The notes under the pieces: model-generated
Database searches by the model: none
Told to the model about the DNA's origin: nothing
The model's input: the letters and a program-made list of their open reading frames with translations, nothing else
In this document: positions 1 through 11,159 of the stretch, piece after piece
Layout of the letters: every line of letters starts with the position of its first letter
How positions within the stretch are numbered: the stretch's first letter is position 1
DNA from: Ophioderma brevispina
Taxonomy: Eukaryota; Echinodermata; Ophiuroidea; Amphilepidida; Ophiodermatidae
Direction: 5' to 3'
NCBI GenBank assembly: GCA_023653785.1
Contig: JAMKCH010007078.1
Location: 1 to 64,000, forward strand
Length of the DNA stretch: 64,000 bases
Made by a program: the position numbers and the translations under genes

Positions 1-3000
1 ATCTCAGAAAGTACTTGAGATTGCACATTTCAACTTTCATGACACTGGCGGTTGGTCAAGCATAACATCCCATTTCAGGCTGTTATTTTAGTCAGGAAAG
101 TTTCATTGCAAAACAAAAAATCTTGGTGATTTATCTTAAGAAGGGGGATGTCATGAATCTAGTGTCACTTGATTAGATATGTATTGAGTTACGCCCAAGC
201 CTAGAGTGGGGTTATGAGATTAGTAATACCGCTCAACCCTTGTTATAACTCTGAAAATGAGTCAGATGGCCCGCTACATGTCTAAATAAATGGATTGGAT
301 TAGCATCAAAACGAAATCCTCTTGAATCTTGCAATCCTTTATCGCCGGTCATCTACAACTAGGAACCCCCTTGGTTCACTTAAGTGTTCAGAGGGGTGCT
401 AACATCGAACATTTTCTTGATGAATTTACACCGTAATGCAAATCTCATCCTGTCGATATCAAGCAACCCCAATCCCCCCCAAACAATTGGGAAAATTTAA
501 GAAACACTATATTAATTGGTGATCTGCCGCCTCCAATAACATAAACATGGCTTTCTTTAATTTAATAATAGCCATTCAGGAACAGAGCACAAATTGCAAC
601 ATAAACAATGCGAGATATTATTAATGGAATTACAAACTAAAAACTTTGCCCGTTTTACGATAATGATCTTAGCTTCAGGTGTATTTAAACTAGAAATTAC
701 ATTTATCAATCTTGAGAACCCAGTTGTCCCGCTCACAGGCCACTGAGTCGTTACAATAGCTAGATCCTAACACCACCGTACTACCCGAGATAACTTCCAC
801 GGGCAGATTTTACTGCGGGCTTTGTGACACCAGTACCTAGTGGTAGGATTTCTGACTTCTCAAGATGACCTTTGACCCTGAGGCTTGATTATATATATCA
901 AACACTCAAAAAAAACATGTTATAACAGAATCTAATATCTTAACAAAGCCGGTGGAATCGTCTGCATGCTGGAAAATAAAGCCCGAGCACAAACAAATAT
1001 CAAATCCCTTAAGTTGAGGGATGCTCAACAAGGATATTTCTAAGGGGCTCAGCGGTGGAACGTAAAGTAAAGCACTGAGGGGACATCCTTGACGGATCCC
1101 ACTCAGAATAGGAAAAAAAATCTGATAAAAAAACCATGAATTTTCACACAGCTTGAGGCTCTTGAGTAAAAACAGACGAATCCACCTAACAAAATATTCC
1201 GGAAAGCCAAACTTAATCAGAACCTTGATAAAATAATTGTTGATAACACGGTCAAAGGCCTTTTGCTGATCAATCTTGACCAAGTTTATCCTCAAGACAC
1301 ACGATCAGAAATGTAGTCCACTAGATCGTGCATAGCCAAGAAAGACATTGTCAGCAAGTCACGACCGGTACACACAAGGCTGATCAGTCGAGACGAATAG
1401 ATGCCATCCACTGGTCAGACGAGCAGCTAAGGACTTGAATAATTTTGTAATCAATATTAAGTAACGAAAGAAATAGGCCCCAATTCTGGAGAGTCAGAAT
1501 TATCACCCTTTTTTGGAACAAGGGCGATAACACCCTGAGACATGGATGCTGGGAGGTTAAATCACCATAACATGTCTCAGCTACCCTCCAGAGAATGGGG
1601 CCTAAATCATCAAAAAAGAAACTACAAATTCAGAGCAGTGAGGCCATCAAGCCCGGGCTTTTATTAGGGGGTCCATCCTGGACAAGGCCTCACACAACTA
1701 TCCAAACATACATTATGTTTGCATAAATAATTTCATCTAAATCTAAATGCGTATTTAAATTACCAACAAAGTATCCTGAACAGAAATATTACAGGTTCTG
1801 GTTAAAAAGCTTTGAATAAAATTATAAACCTTTCTTACACAATTAATCACTTTTTGAAATTGATTGAACATTTTCAGAAATCAAATATAAATAAGATGCG
1901 TCTCTGTCTTGCTTCTCTAAATTTTAAAAAAAAATCTTTGGTTGAATTTTTCCCCCAACTCAATATCTTTGGTAATTTTTGAACGAACTAAGGCCCCCTC
2001 GCATTCTTCCTCATCAAAAAGTTTTCTAATTCAAGTTCTAATTCTAACCAAGACAAAATCATAATTTGAAAATTTAGATGCATTTTACACTCATACTTAA
2101 TTTGACGACCAAAACATTACGAGACCTGTTTTTACGTTTGGAAATGCGCTTAGCATGTCTAAGCGCAGTCCTTTTAAAATGAGATTTCAAATAACAGACC
2201 AAACTAAAGATCAGAATAAAAACTGCGGATAATGTCTTAATTGAATACAAATACGAACATCCAAAACCAAAAATCATTCATCATTTTAAAAGAACGTTAT
2301 TTAAAAATGCCATGTCCCCTCCCTCGAGCGACCGCTTAGTCAAGCTTAACAGACACCAAGCATGGTATCCAGGTGAGGGGAACAAAAAAAATGGGGCAGA
2401 AGATTTAACAAAATCTTAGAAAGATGCGAAACTAAAATTTTAATCAATGCGGCTCTGAATCAACTGGACCGCATCTATCCTCCGCCAGGCGTATTCGGGC
2501 GAGACGATATTATTCTCGCCAAGCATCGTGGAGACAATTGTCTCGAAAAAATGCTCAAATACCCCGAGCGAGACGGATTCCGAAATAAGGAGTAGTATTT
2601 ATCAATTGATTCAGAAGCACATTAAAAAGCCCAAGAACAGAAATAAAAAAATCTGACCCCAAAAGATTATGCGTAAACATAATGATTTAATCATTAAAAA
2701 AACCCATCGAGATTTAAAATTATTAGGAGCATAAACATTGAACAGTGTGAAAAAAAATGATCATCAATTTCAAAATTTGACTTCTAGAGCTCTCCCTTCT
2801 TCCCAAATATTTGAAGAAACAAAAATTAATATCTGAATATTTTCTAACTAAAATAGCCACCCATGGAATGATTACTGAGCGGAATTAGTGAAAAAAAACA
2901 TCCCCCTCCCACTGATGTTAACAAAGGTATATTAATAAAATCTAACTCCCCAATAAGTCTCTTGAAGACAAATAATATCATACTTCCGCAAGTTAAAAAA

Positions 3001-3090
3001 ACGAAACAAAAAAAAACCCTTTTAACCTTTGCTCTGTTCTCATACCGTTACAATTGATTTGAAATGAGAGGACAGAGCCATTACAAAAAG
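1..3090 (-). pseudogene. Tx1-like ORF2: APE endonuclease plus reverse transcriptase, frameshifted
   Basis: ORF2 of a LINE nicks target DNA and reverse-transcribes the element RNA. Pieces seen on the minus strand, from 5' to 3': INCNGMR (about 3035-3056), YDIICLQETYW (about 2945-2990, with the catalytic LQET of APE nucleases), VAILV (near 2860), NVYAPNN (near 2725), GLFNVLLN (near 2630; the family norm is GDFN, so the acidic residue is lost) and SRID (near 2420). The RT follows with ALVRSKI (near 2000), PGLDGLTA (near 1650), LGPILW (near 1600), DQQKAFDRV (near 1265), GIRQGCPLSALLYV (near 1090) and HADD (955-970; family norm FADD or YADD). Downstream come KSEILPLG (near 860), NWVLKIDKC (near 710) and GGLGLLDIDRMRFAL (near 460). 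The longest intact frame is 906-1295. Stops and shifts occur between most blocks. Confidence 0.85.
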
Positions 3091-3369
3091 AAAAAAGAAG
3101 AGCTCTAAAAGCCATGGTGAATTACCCCCAACACAAAAAAACATCAGGTATCGACATTCTCCAAGATCTCAAAAGGAAAGAAGAATTACAACGATAACAA
3201 ATCAGAATGGGTCAGGGTATGGGGCAGGGGCAAGTTTTTTAGTTTTACGACGACTAGGCGGCCACCACCCATCACCTACCTCCCCTCCGTCGTCGTCTGT
3301 TGTTGGTGACGGCGCCTCTTAACGGTAGATGTCTCACCCATATCCTAGCACTGTGATGTTGTCAACTGC

Positions 3370-3442
3370 GTCAACCTGCGATGAGTTTCAGGACGACCAA
3401 TAGCTTCGTCAACGCGATGAAGTTCGGGGACGACAATGGTTA
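3370..3442. repeat. Imperfect 37-bp tandem duplication
   Basis: Two adjacent units starting GTCAAC and sharing GCGATGA and GACGACAATGG-like text. It lies in the tail region of ORF1 between the zinc knuckle and ORF2. Confidence 0.5.
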
Positions 3443-4179
3443 GGACACGCCCTACGGAAATCGGAGAGCATCTGGGGTTGTAAAGTTGTAACACCCCCCT
3501 CAGCCCCAGAATCACCCTCCACAACAGTGATAAGACCGGTAGAGGGACTCGGAATCGCTACCGCTAACAGAACCAATGTCACACCGTCCTCATCATGGAG
3601 AGGAAGATGACTCAGAAGACGAGTCTGCAAACCTATCCGGACAATTCATCGGAAAAAAGTGACCCTTCAGCCGCAAAGGTGACAAGAATTTGCGGGCTGG
3701 ACAAGATCTAATAAGATGATGGTCACTTAAAACAATAATTACATACCTTTGATTGCCCGTTCGTTATGTTTAATTTGCACACTCGTCTTCCCAATCGAGT
3801 GGCGTCGTAGGGGAGGGATTTTACCTGTTCAGGAAATTCCACCCTACAGTGGGACAATGCCTGTCTCAAGGGACGGATAATTCCGGACAGGCACTTTCTC
3901 ACCCAGGGTGAAATTTGCCGAACTCCAAATTGATGTAGTTTGGTAGACAAGCTCGTCGTTTGTCTCTACCCAGTAAGGCACACCAAAAAATGATACCGTC
4001 GCCATTTTCTTGGAAACCAGGCACCTCAATGTCTTCGCCCGGATAGAACTGCCATAAGGACGATCCCCTCGAGGGTCAGCCAGGCTGTCCAAGGTAACTG
4101 CCAGTGACCATAGACCTTACCACCCAAGATTCACAGCCAGCCATCTCAGAGGAGCAAGCCAGCAATGACAGAACCGTGG

Positions 4180-4490
4180 TCATAGGCCTGTCGTCAATGA
4201 CGACGGTACGATTTCTGAGTAGGTTGAACGCTGGGTAGTGGGTGGTGGGCCGTAGGTGTTTCCACGATGTACGCGTCCCGGATCGTTATCCTCACGTTCA
4301 TGGTTCAGATTTGGTCTAACATTAAAGTCCTGGTTCCTCTCGTCTTGAATTGGCGTTTGGTCTGGCATTGGTGTCGGTCTGGCATTGGTAGTCGGTCTGA
4401 TTGGTGCTCGGTCTGGCTTGGTGCTCGGTCTGGCCATTGGTGCTCGGTCCGGCATGGGTGTTCGGTCTGGCATTGGTTACTATATGGTCG
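4180..4490 (-). repeat. Short tandem repeat coding a P/T/Q/R-rich leader
   Basis: The plus strand repeats variants of GGTCTGGCATTGGTG and GCTCGGTCTGGC. Read on the minus strand it gives repeats of the type MPDRTP/MPDRAP and ARPSTKPD. All three minus frames are open over much of it, which is why several overlapping short frames appear here. It lies at the N-terminal side of the gag-like domain and is best read as a low-complexity part of ORF1. Confidence 0.6.
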
Positions 4491-4680
4491 TTGAAGGTTT
4501 GGTATTGTAACAGGCGTGGTTGTGACGGCCGAGGTGGGCGTTGGCCCGGTAGTACAATGTTTAAAGCAGTAGTGGGCAAGATGCCAGGTGTTGTATGGCT
4601 GCCCTGGAATCCCCACGGCCCTGGTATGTAATCGGATCATCTGGTTGTTGTTGCTGTTCAATCCCATCAGACGTCTTTAG

Positions 4681-5483
4681 ACAGGCCAGGTGGTGATGGT
4701 GGGTTCCCTTGACGGCTAGACGCTCCTTGGTATATTGAGGCTGGGTTTAATCCCGTTGGTTGGTCGTTTCAGTCGAAGGTTCAGAGCTGGGCATTTGTCC
4801 TTATTACTATTTGCAGGTCCCCTCTTAATAGGGGAATTCACTTTTGGGCTTGAGTTAAAGCCCTCATCTATTGCCCCCCCCCCCCCGGTTCGCCATAAAG
4901 ACAGGCAGGGGGTGGTGCAGGTTAAGATAGGATATCTTCTTAGCTGAAACTTCTAAGCACTAACTGCGGTAACATTCGGTAGTCACCTCGAATAACTCGG
5001 TATCAAAATCTTTAATTTGTGGTGTCATAATCCGGGTTCAGATATATGTGAAAGGGTTATTTGAACTGGACCTACTTAAATATCCAACAACCTGCCTACT
5101 AAAAAACATTACACACGGCTTAGCCAGTCAATAGGATAATCTTCTCAACAGACGGGCCATTTTTATATCAGATCAGACTTTCCTCAACCATAAGATTATC
5201 TCTCCAGAGGAGTAAACCTATTACCGACTTATATGAGGTTGGTGTTGACTCCTGCACAAGTGAACATAACAGATCAATTGGTGTTTTAATTAAAAAACAC
5301 CTAACGCCCCCCGGCCCTCAGATATTTAAAAAAATCTGAAAATATACACTCTCAATTTTACTCAAAATTATATAAGATCTATATTTGTTCTTGTCACGAC
5401 CGTACATGTATAGGTAAGATAAAGAATTCAAAAACACCACCGTATGAAAAATATGGATTTTGAAAGGTCTGGCTTGCCTGGGT
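4681..5483. other. No recognised feature; contains a 13-C run
   Basis: I see no gene here. A C homopolymer lies at 4874-4886. The first part may be 5' untranslated sequence of the neighbouring LINE, but nothing marks its end. Confidence 0.4.
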
Positions 5484-5533
5484 AGAATCCGACTAGCGGC
5501 CTCGCCTAAAGGCTCGCAGCTAGGTCGGAGTCT
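5484..5533. repeat. Imperfect hairpin (~23-bp arms)
   Basis: Arms based on TCCGACTAGCGGCCTCGCC and its imperfect complement meet at a 2-4-nt loop. The GC-rich hairpin stands out from AT-rich flanks. It could be the end of a foldback element; the second end was not found. Confidence 0.5.
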
Positions 5534-6404
5534 AACACGCTCACCAGACTTATCAAAACACCATTATTTGTAATAACGGTGTGCTTTCATCCTTTATCTA
5601 TGACATAGAGGTCATTGATTGCACTGGAGGAGATTTGTGCAAAGATGGCACAGTAGCATGGGAAAACAAGAGTGGCAACTGGTGAAATATTTCAACCGAT
5701 TACAACGTATGGATGTGCGACCTGTGTCTGTTGTAACAAAGAAATGGGACAAAACTCAGAACAGCACAACACAGTATAGAAAAAAATATCATTAGTCAAA
5801 CGAGATACGAAACACTTTAATGGAACAGATTCAATTTGAATAATACAGACATTTTGAAGAAATATTTTCCACAAATTTACACGCAGAGATATTACATCGT
5901 AGATAAAATCGGCAAAGGGGTTAACCAAAATTACAAACGGCAACAAAAAGGAGCCATTTCCTAACAATCGTCTGAAAAGCGGGTGTTTTCGTAAGGTGAC
6001 CCATCTTACCCCTTTTCTGACATACACTTATGAATTCGGAAATCCTTCACAGAATAAACCACATGTTTATTCCGTTATGGTTTCCGAATTTATAAAATTA
6101 GGGAAATACTCAAAATACTGCCAATCTTTGAAATGTGTGCAGGTTTGCGGGTCGATTTTTTTGTAATTGTCTGACTTTTTCATACTATACTCTCTGTCAG
6201 AATTGTTCAGAGTTATTTACCGTGCGCCGAGCGTGACGTGCGTCAACACGGAAGTGAATGCCGGATTGGCTTGTCGATTAGGTCGGCCTCCTCATCGGTT
6301 AATCGCGCATGAGACTACCCATAGACTCCGCCCCTTTTATACAGATATTACGACGCGCGAGTTGCCCACCTCTGAACAATTCTGGCAGCAACTGTAAAAC
6401 AATT
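5534..6404. other. No recognised gene
   Basis: Short frames on both strands (for example minus 5692-6027 and plus 6167-6397) carry no motif I know and show no repeat partner in the window. Confidence 0.4.
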
Positions 6405-7185
6405 TCAATGGGCCAAGCGCGTCCCATGGACCCCCCGGGCACTAACGGAAGTCGGCTGAGAACATTTTGAATATAAAAAACATGGACAATTTTGTTTTGC
6501 AGATTAATATGTACACGTAGTAAACAGTTATCAGTAACATTAGGAAAATCATTTGCCGGTATTCACAAAGAATTTAATCCTGGCTTAACTTTTAGTCCAG
6601 GACCAAGTCCTACTAGAAGGACGTCTAAAAATTCATCTTCTTTCCTATAGTAGCTTTTTCTGCTGAAAATACAAAGAGAAAGTACAGGTACACACTCAAA
6701 GCTGAGAAGTTATACCTGTTTGAAAGTGTTTCTCTTTCATATTCTGTTCAAAAATATAAAGGGTCTTTCTAGATGGACTTAATCCTGGACTAAGAGTTAA
6801 GCCAGGACTAAGTTCTTTTGTGAATACCGGCCATTTTATCGTGGGCGTTGCTAAACCGTTACTGTAGTACAAACTCTATGGGAAAATGACGCGTATTTTG
6901 CAACACCCGTAAAAACGGCAAGATTTGTGTTAATGTAATTTGGGTCTTCTAGAGTAGATATCAACATAAAATAAGTTTTTAAAAGTTTGATGTAAGTGCA
7001 AGGCTTATTGGAATTGTCCGTCTTTTTGCCCAATTTTCGCATGTTTTGAAAACAATGTTTGCCTCTAATCTGCAGCGCAAATAATAAATTTCATTTTTTG
7101 TTGCTGATTTGGGGTTGCCTTATGATCCTTCACATGTGGTTTAAAGTTCGTGCAAAAAATCCTTCGGGAAGTGGTTTTTCCTACA
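6405..7185 (+). repeat. Dispersed repeat family R1, copy 1 (interrupted by a MITE)
   Basis: Matches 20200-20790 in the same orientation. Shared landmarks in order: GGACCCCCCGGGCACTAACG, a block with CAAACTCTATGGGAAAATGACG, TAGATATCAACATAAAATAA, and GTGCAAAAATCC near the end. The MITE at 6555-6831 is absent from the second copy. No coding frame is conserved between the two. Confidence 0.75.
6555..6831. mobile_element. 277-bp MITE with ~55-bp terminal inverted repeats
   Basis: The left end begins GCCGGTATTCACAAAG and the right end closes CTTTTGTGAATACCGGC. Similarity of the two ends continues for about 55 bp through the CTTAACTCTTAGTCCAGGAT-like block. CATTT flanks both ends (6550-6554 and 6832-6836) and reads as a 5-bp target-site duplication. 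The element is too short to code a transposase, so it must move with help from a relative. It sits inside repeat R1, whose other copy at 20.2 kb looks like an empty site. Confidence 0.85.
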
Positions 7186-9010
7186 AACTTACCTGGATGT
7201 CTTTAGCCTCTTATTAACACTTAAATGCATAAGGGGTTGTTTGTTTTTCGGCCGGCGTTTTTTACCGCTGCAATAAATTTGGTTATATTTTTTGTATTTG
7301 TCTAACTTTTAGTGCGCTTGCATTGGTGCAAAAAAAAAAAAAATCCATCGCGTCGTTTTTGCGTTAATTCGCATGGGTCCCGAGGAGTCCCTCCCCCTTA
7401 TCACTAACAAAAATTAAAAATCTTATTAGAGTTACTGTGATTCTGATTTTCGTAATGCATACACCTAGTGACAAAACAAGTAATAAACATTAATAAAAAA
7501 AAATCTGGAAGTATAGTAGGCCAAGGTGTCATAAATATTTATATACATCGTATGCGTTTACTGTCGACCTTGTAAATTATACAAGTAACCTAATAAAATA
7601 TAAAATGAAACAAGAGACATTTCTATTTTTGCTTAATATGTTAAATAGAGTTCATTCTTCACCATTAAAGCAATCACAGCAAAAGTCCTAGCTGAACAGT
7701 GCCGTAGAAAATTGGCAGAAACGAATTAGTGTCTTTTTCGGCACATTTTTGACGCAAAATTAAAATAAATGTTTTAACCCCTAATTTCTTCTGACACTTT
7801 CTTTCTTCATAGTTTTTATTTTGTTTATTTGTTGGATGGTCTTTGAAGCCTTCTAGATTCTAACATGTGGTGTATTTCATCTAAAATCTTTAGGAAAGTG
7901 GGTTTATATTAGGGGGGTCCTAGCACCCCCGTATGCACTAACGGAAATGCAAACCCCTTGTGCAGTTAAGTGTTAATGTCCCTGTTTTTTTGGTGTGTTT
8001 ATTGTTTATATGTAAAATACAATCCCTATCTTCTCAATGGCTAAGGCATGCCTTAATTGTGAGCAAATTGAAGAATTTTCATAATTTAGTAAAAATGTGG
8101 CCAGTACCGGCTTTAAGCTCAATAACTACGGAACAGTCAAACTGGGCTGTAAGGGCTGGTCCAAACAATATCAACGCTTCAAATGGTACTTTTGAATCTG
8201 AAGGCAGACTTTCGATGCACCGTCATGCCAGTATCACCTAAATCAAATACATGGTTTTTATTATTTATTCTTGATGCTTCAGATAACCAAATCGCGTGCT
8301 TGTCCCTTCCCTTTAATATGAGCAATAATGCACGCTGAACGCTTAATACCCGTCTTTGCATTATGCTGCCTGGGATATACTGCGACTAATGCAACACTTT
8401 CTGACCAACACGCTCGTCTTAGTTCACACGTCTCGGAGGCATGAGATCCATGATAACAAACAGCCATAATGCGTAACGAATCGTCTAGATGTACCATTGG
8501 GATAGCATGGCAGCAATCAACGCTTTGTCTTTGACTTTCTCGTTAAAATAATCCTTTTTTAAACATGTGGCATCTTGTTAGAATAGACAGCCTTCAGAAC
8601 TCCATTTATTCCCTAACATTAAGGGATCTTTGCAAGTTATAGCGTTTACAAGATGTTGACTGTGCGGTGAATGACAATATTTGCTGTAGTGCACATTACA
8701 AGACGAAAAGACCAACATGAAACTCAACTACTCACTTGCTGCTTGAAACCACTGGAAATTGGTCCAACATAACAATCTAACGTAAAAATGAATTAAACAT
8801 GGTTCTGCCCGTAAAGTGTCATTGCAAAACTTATAAGGTGCTAGCTACTTCGCTATAAAAAAAAAAAAAAGCACCACTGTAGAAGTATTTGAACTAGAAT
8901 TACCTTTGTATTTTGCTTTCCTCTCCGTCGGGTTTTGACATGTTTTTAGTCTTTGACGGTTTGTAACATTGGTTAATGTTTTGCGGGATATGCCTGCTGC
9001 ATCGTTCTTT
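7186..9010. other. No recognised gene; AT-rich, scattered R1-like text
   Basis: A phrase like the R1 border (GCACTAACGGAAATGCAAAC, near 7935) recurs, so a further degenerate R1 end may lie near 7900. An A13 run lies near 7330. The short frames at 7960-8241 and 8279-8497 lack motifs. Confidence 0.35.

Positions 9011-9014
<4 letters not shown>

Positions 9015-9046
<32 letters not shown>
9015..9046. repeat. (GA)n microsatellite, 16 units
   Basis: Uninterrupted GA dinucleotides. The minus strand reads as a run of Leu/Ser, which explains the apparent small frames across it. Confidence 0.95.
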
Positions 9047-9050
<4 letters not shown>

Positions 9051-9118
9051 GAGTGATAGAAAAGAGCCCCAAAGAGTAAGTAGGTAACTATCAACTGTCA
9101 ATATGCCTCACCCTTTGG

Positions 9119-9152
9119 AAGCAAAGATAATCTAGATAGATTATCTTTGCTT
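9119..9152. repeat. Perfect palindrome, 16-bp arms
   Basis: AAGCAAAGATAATCTA, a 2-nt centre GA, then the exact complement. No neighbouring gene suggests a terminator or operator role. Confidence 0.85.
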
Positions 9153-9154
9153 TG

Positions 9155-10130
9155 AAGTGACAACATAAATGTCTGAGCGTGACACATCAAATTATGTTAC
9201 TGGCCTCTATTCAGTTGTCATTGTTTGTAATTTCGTTATTGTGGATTCCAACCACAAAGACAACTCAGGAGACGTCTAACACGCCTCATTGTTTTTAAAA
9301 AATAATTTAAAGGTCCATGGTGGGCGATCGCTAATAGTGCCTCGTCCCCAGAGCCCGCCAGATTTACCGGAAGTGGTCAATATTTGGTATCAGAAGGAAA
9401 GCCCACTATTTTTCTCATTTACCCTGTAAAATCCTTAGGGCTAAATGATATTTGGTTTAGAAGTTATGAGCGAAATGTGCCTAATTTTGGTCGACCAATA
9501 AAGCCACTACAGCATTTTTTTTCAAAATGTAAACAAACAGCGCCCCCCTATTTTTTCATCAAAATGCACTTTTTGACTGTTGTGTTGGAAATTTTTTAGT
9601 AAAGACCCTTGTAAGTAAGTGGCTAAGCGTAACGCGCTGTATTTGTCAAGAAATGATTATTTTTATTCTTTTTTACTAATAAAAGTCGGGATCCGACTTT
9701 GAAGGCGCAGAAACAAGTCGTAAATGACATCTTCAGGACGCTTTAAAATGGTTTAGTGTCGTTTTTCACAATGAAGACATAACATAAGGTGGTGATATGA
9801 CCTAACACTAGCATTTTAGAGACAAAATGGGCATATTTGATTATTGGAAAAAAAAATGACATATGGTTTTATCAATTCTACAGAGTACTCTATGGGGCTT
9901 ACAAAATCACGTTTTTAGGGCTCACTCACACAAGCAAAACGGATTGAAATGTCGGCTCAAAACTTTGGGCAGATGATGGTTTATGGGTTTAGGGCAATCT
10001 ATCAAAGATAAAACTTCATATCCTTAAATCGCGGGCCATCCCACCGTTTAAAATATGTGGTGAAGCTAATGTAAGTGATTAACAAGTCTTAATTAAGCAA
10101 AAGAAGACACGTTTCCTTGCGTTGCTTTCT
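9155..10130. other. No recognised gene
   Basis: AT-rich sequence with an AGCGCCCCCC phrase near 9540 that resembles the arm ends of the inverted-repeat element at 19.4 kb. Nothing else is supported. Confidence 0.35.
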
Positions 10131-10135
10131 CTTGC

Positions 10136-10880
10136 TTCAAACATTGAGACTCTTCTGAATGTAAGACAAACGTAAGTGCACTTAAGCACCTACTGCATTA
10201 CTTACGTTTGTCTTGCTTTTATTTAAACATGAGGAAACTCTGCTGAGTGCAAGAAAGAAAACATGAGGGTGTTCCTTTCAATGCAACACAAACGTAAGTA
10301 TCACTTACGTTCCGTGCATCAAACATGAGGATTATTTTGTAATGTAAGACAAACGTGAAGTGCCCAGACGTCCCTCTTACTTTAAACATTGAGACTCTTC
10401 TGAGTGCAAGAAAAACGTAAGTGGCACTTCGTTCACTCTTGACATTAAAACCTTGAGGTCCTTGAATGCAAGGACAAGCGTAAGTACCACTTACGTTCCT
10501 CTTCATAAATATTGAGACTCTTCTGAAGGACTACGACAAATGTAAGTGTCACTTACTTCGCTCTTGCAGTAAACATGAGAATGTCTGAATGTAATACAAA
10601 ACGATTACGTGCCAACTTACGCCCATCTGCATTAAAAACACTGAGACTATTCTGAAGTAGAGACAAACGGAAAATGCCAATTAGGTCCTCTTGCATTAAA
10701 CATTGAGACTCCTCTGAAGGTTAAGACAAACGTAAGTGCCACTTACGTCGTCTTGAATAAACATTGAGACTCCTCCTGAATGTAAGACAAACGTAAGTGC
10801 CCCTTACGGCCCTCTTACATTAAACATTGAGACTCTTTACAATCACCAAAGTTAGTGCCATTTACGTTCCTCTTACATAA
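10136..10880. repeat. Minisatellite, ~62-bp period, about 12 units
   Basis: Each unit follows the pattern AAACATTGAGACTCTTCTGA, then TGTAAGACAAACGTAAGTGC, then CACTTACGTTCCTCTTGCAT. The middle contains the near palindrome ACGTAAGTGCCACTTACGT, so each unit can form a short hairpin. Units differ by substitutions and small indels. There is no unique spacer between units, so this is a tandem repeat and not a CRISPR array. Confidence 0.9.
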
Positions 10881-10924
10881 ACTGGAAAATTCTGCCTGCA
10901 GATACGTTCTCCTGGCTGTACAAA

Positions 10925-11155
10925 CAATGATCGGAAGTGGAGGAAACTATACATTTTGGAATCCTTATAACTAGACAGACAATATGGCGAATTTTTCAAC
11001 ATGTTTAGAGTAGTTTAAAAGTTTGACCCCTGTGTAACCTTAAATTGGCCCCTATTGAAAAAAAGTGACCCCACGATTTGAGAACACTAACTACCTTGCA
11101 TTGATATAGAGGGTCCACACTAACTACCAAAGGTGTCAAACCTTACATGTAGGCC
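10925..11155 (-). repeat. Dispersed repeat family R2, copy 1
   Basis: Reverse complement of the segments at 18345-18565 and 21262-21505. Shared text read in family orientation: AGGTTTGACACC, GGACCCTCTATATCAACGC, a GTGGTGTCACTTTTT-like block, and CAACATGTTGAAA. Confidence 0.8.
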
Positions 11156-11159
11156 GGCA

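Larger units (their letters stand above)
3230..4670 (-). pseudogene. Tx1-like ORF1: gag-like RNA-binding protein with CCHC knuckle, frameshifted
   Basis: ORF1 proteins of Tx1-type LINEs coat the element RNA. On the minus strand a leader rich in P, T, Q and R (4180-4490) precedes a folded domain with MATVSFFGVPYWV (near 4010) and LPYDATRLGRRVCKLNI (near 3790), typical of gag-like ORF1. A zinc knuckle of form CX2CX4HX4C follows at about 3698-3745 (CNYC, then HLIRSC). One extra base inside the knuckle breaks the frame and produces a stop. After it comes a tail with a serine run (near 3620). The order and position just upstream of the endonuclease fit ORF1. The start codon cannot be fixed. Function of the leader is unknown. 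Confidence 0.7.
1..4680 (-). mobile_element. Tx1-like non-LTR retrotransposon (LINE), decayed, runs off the left edge
   Basis: Read on the minus strand, the segment gives in order a proline/threonine-rich leader, a gag-like domain with a CCHC knuckle, an acidic/serine tail, an APE-type endonuclease and a reverse transcriptase. This is the layout of the Tx1/L1 group of LINEs. The matching pieces lie in all three frames with many short shifts, so the element cannot be functional as given. The 3' part continues towards position 1 and probably beyond the window, so no 3' tail or target-site duplication can be seen. The 5' edge is uncertain: recognisable coding similarity stops near 4680. Clade assignment rests on motif wording in EN and RT, not on a tree. 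Confidence 0.85.

Noticed and set aside
8845..9094. Leu/Ser-repeat minus frames as membrane proteins
   Set aside because: Produced by the (GA)n microsatellite.
10136..10880. CRISPR-like array
   Set aside because: Units run directly into each other with no unique spacers, the repeats are degenerate, and the DNA is animal-like.
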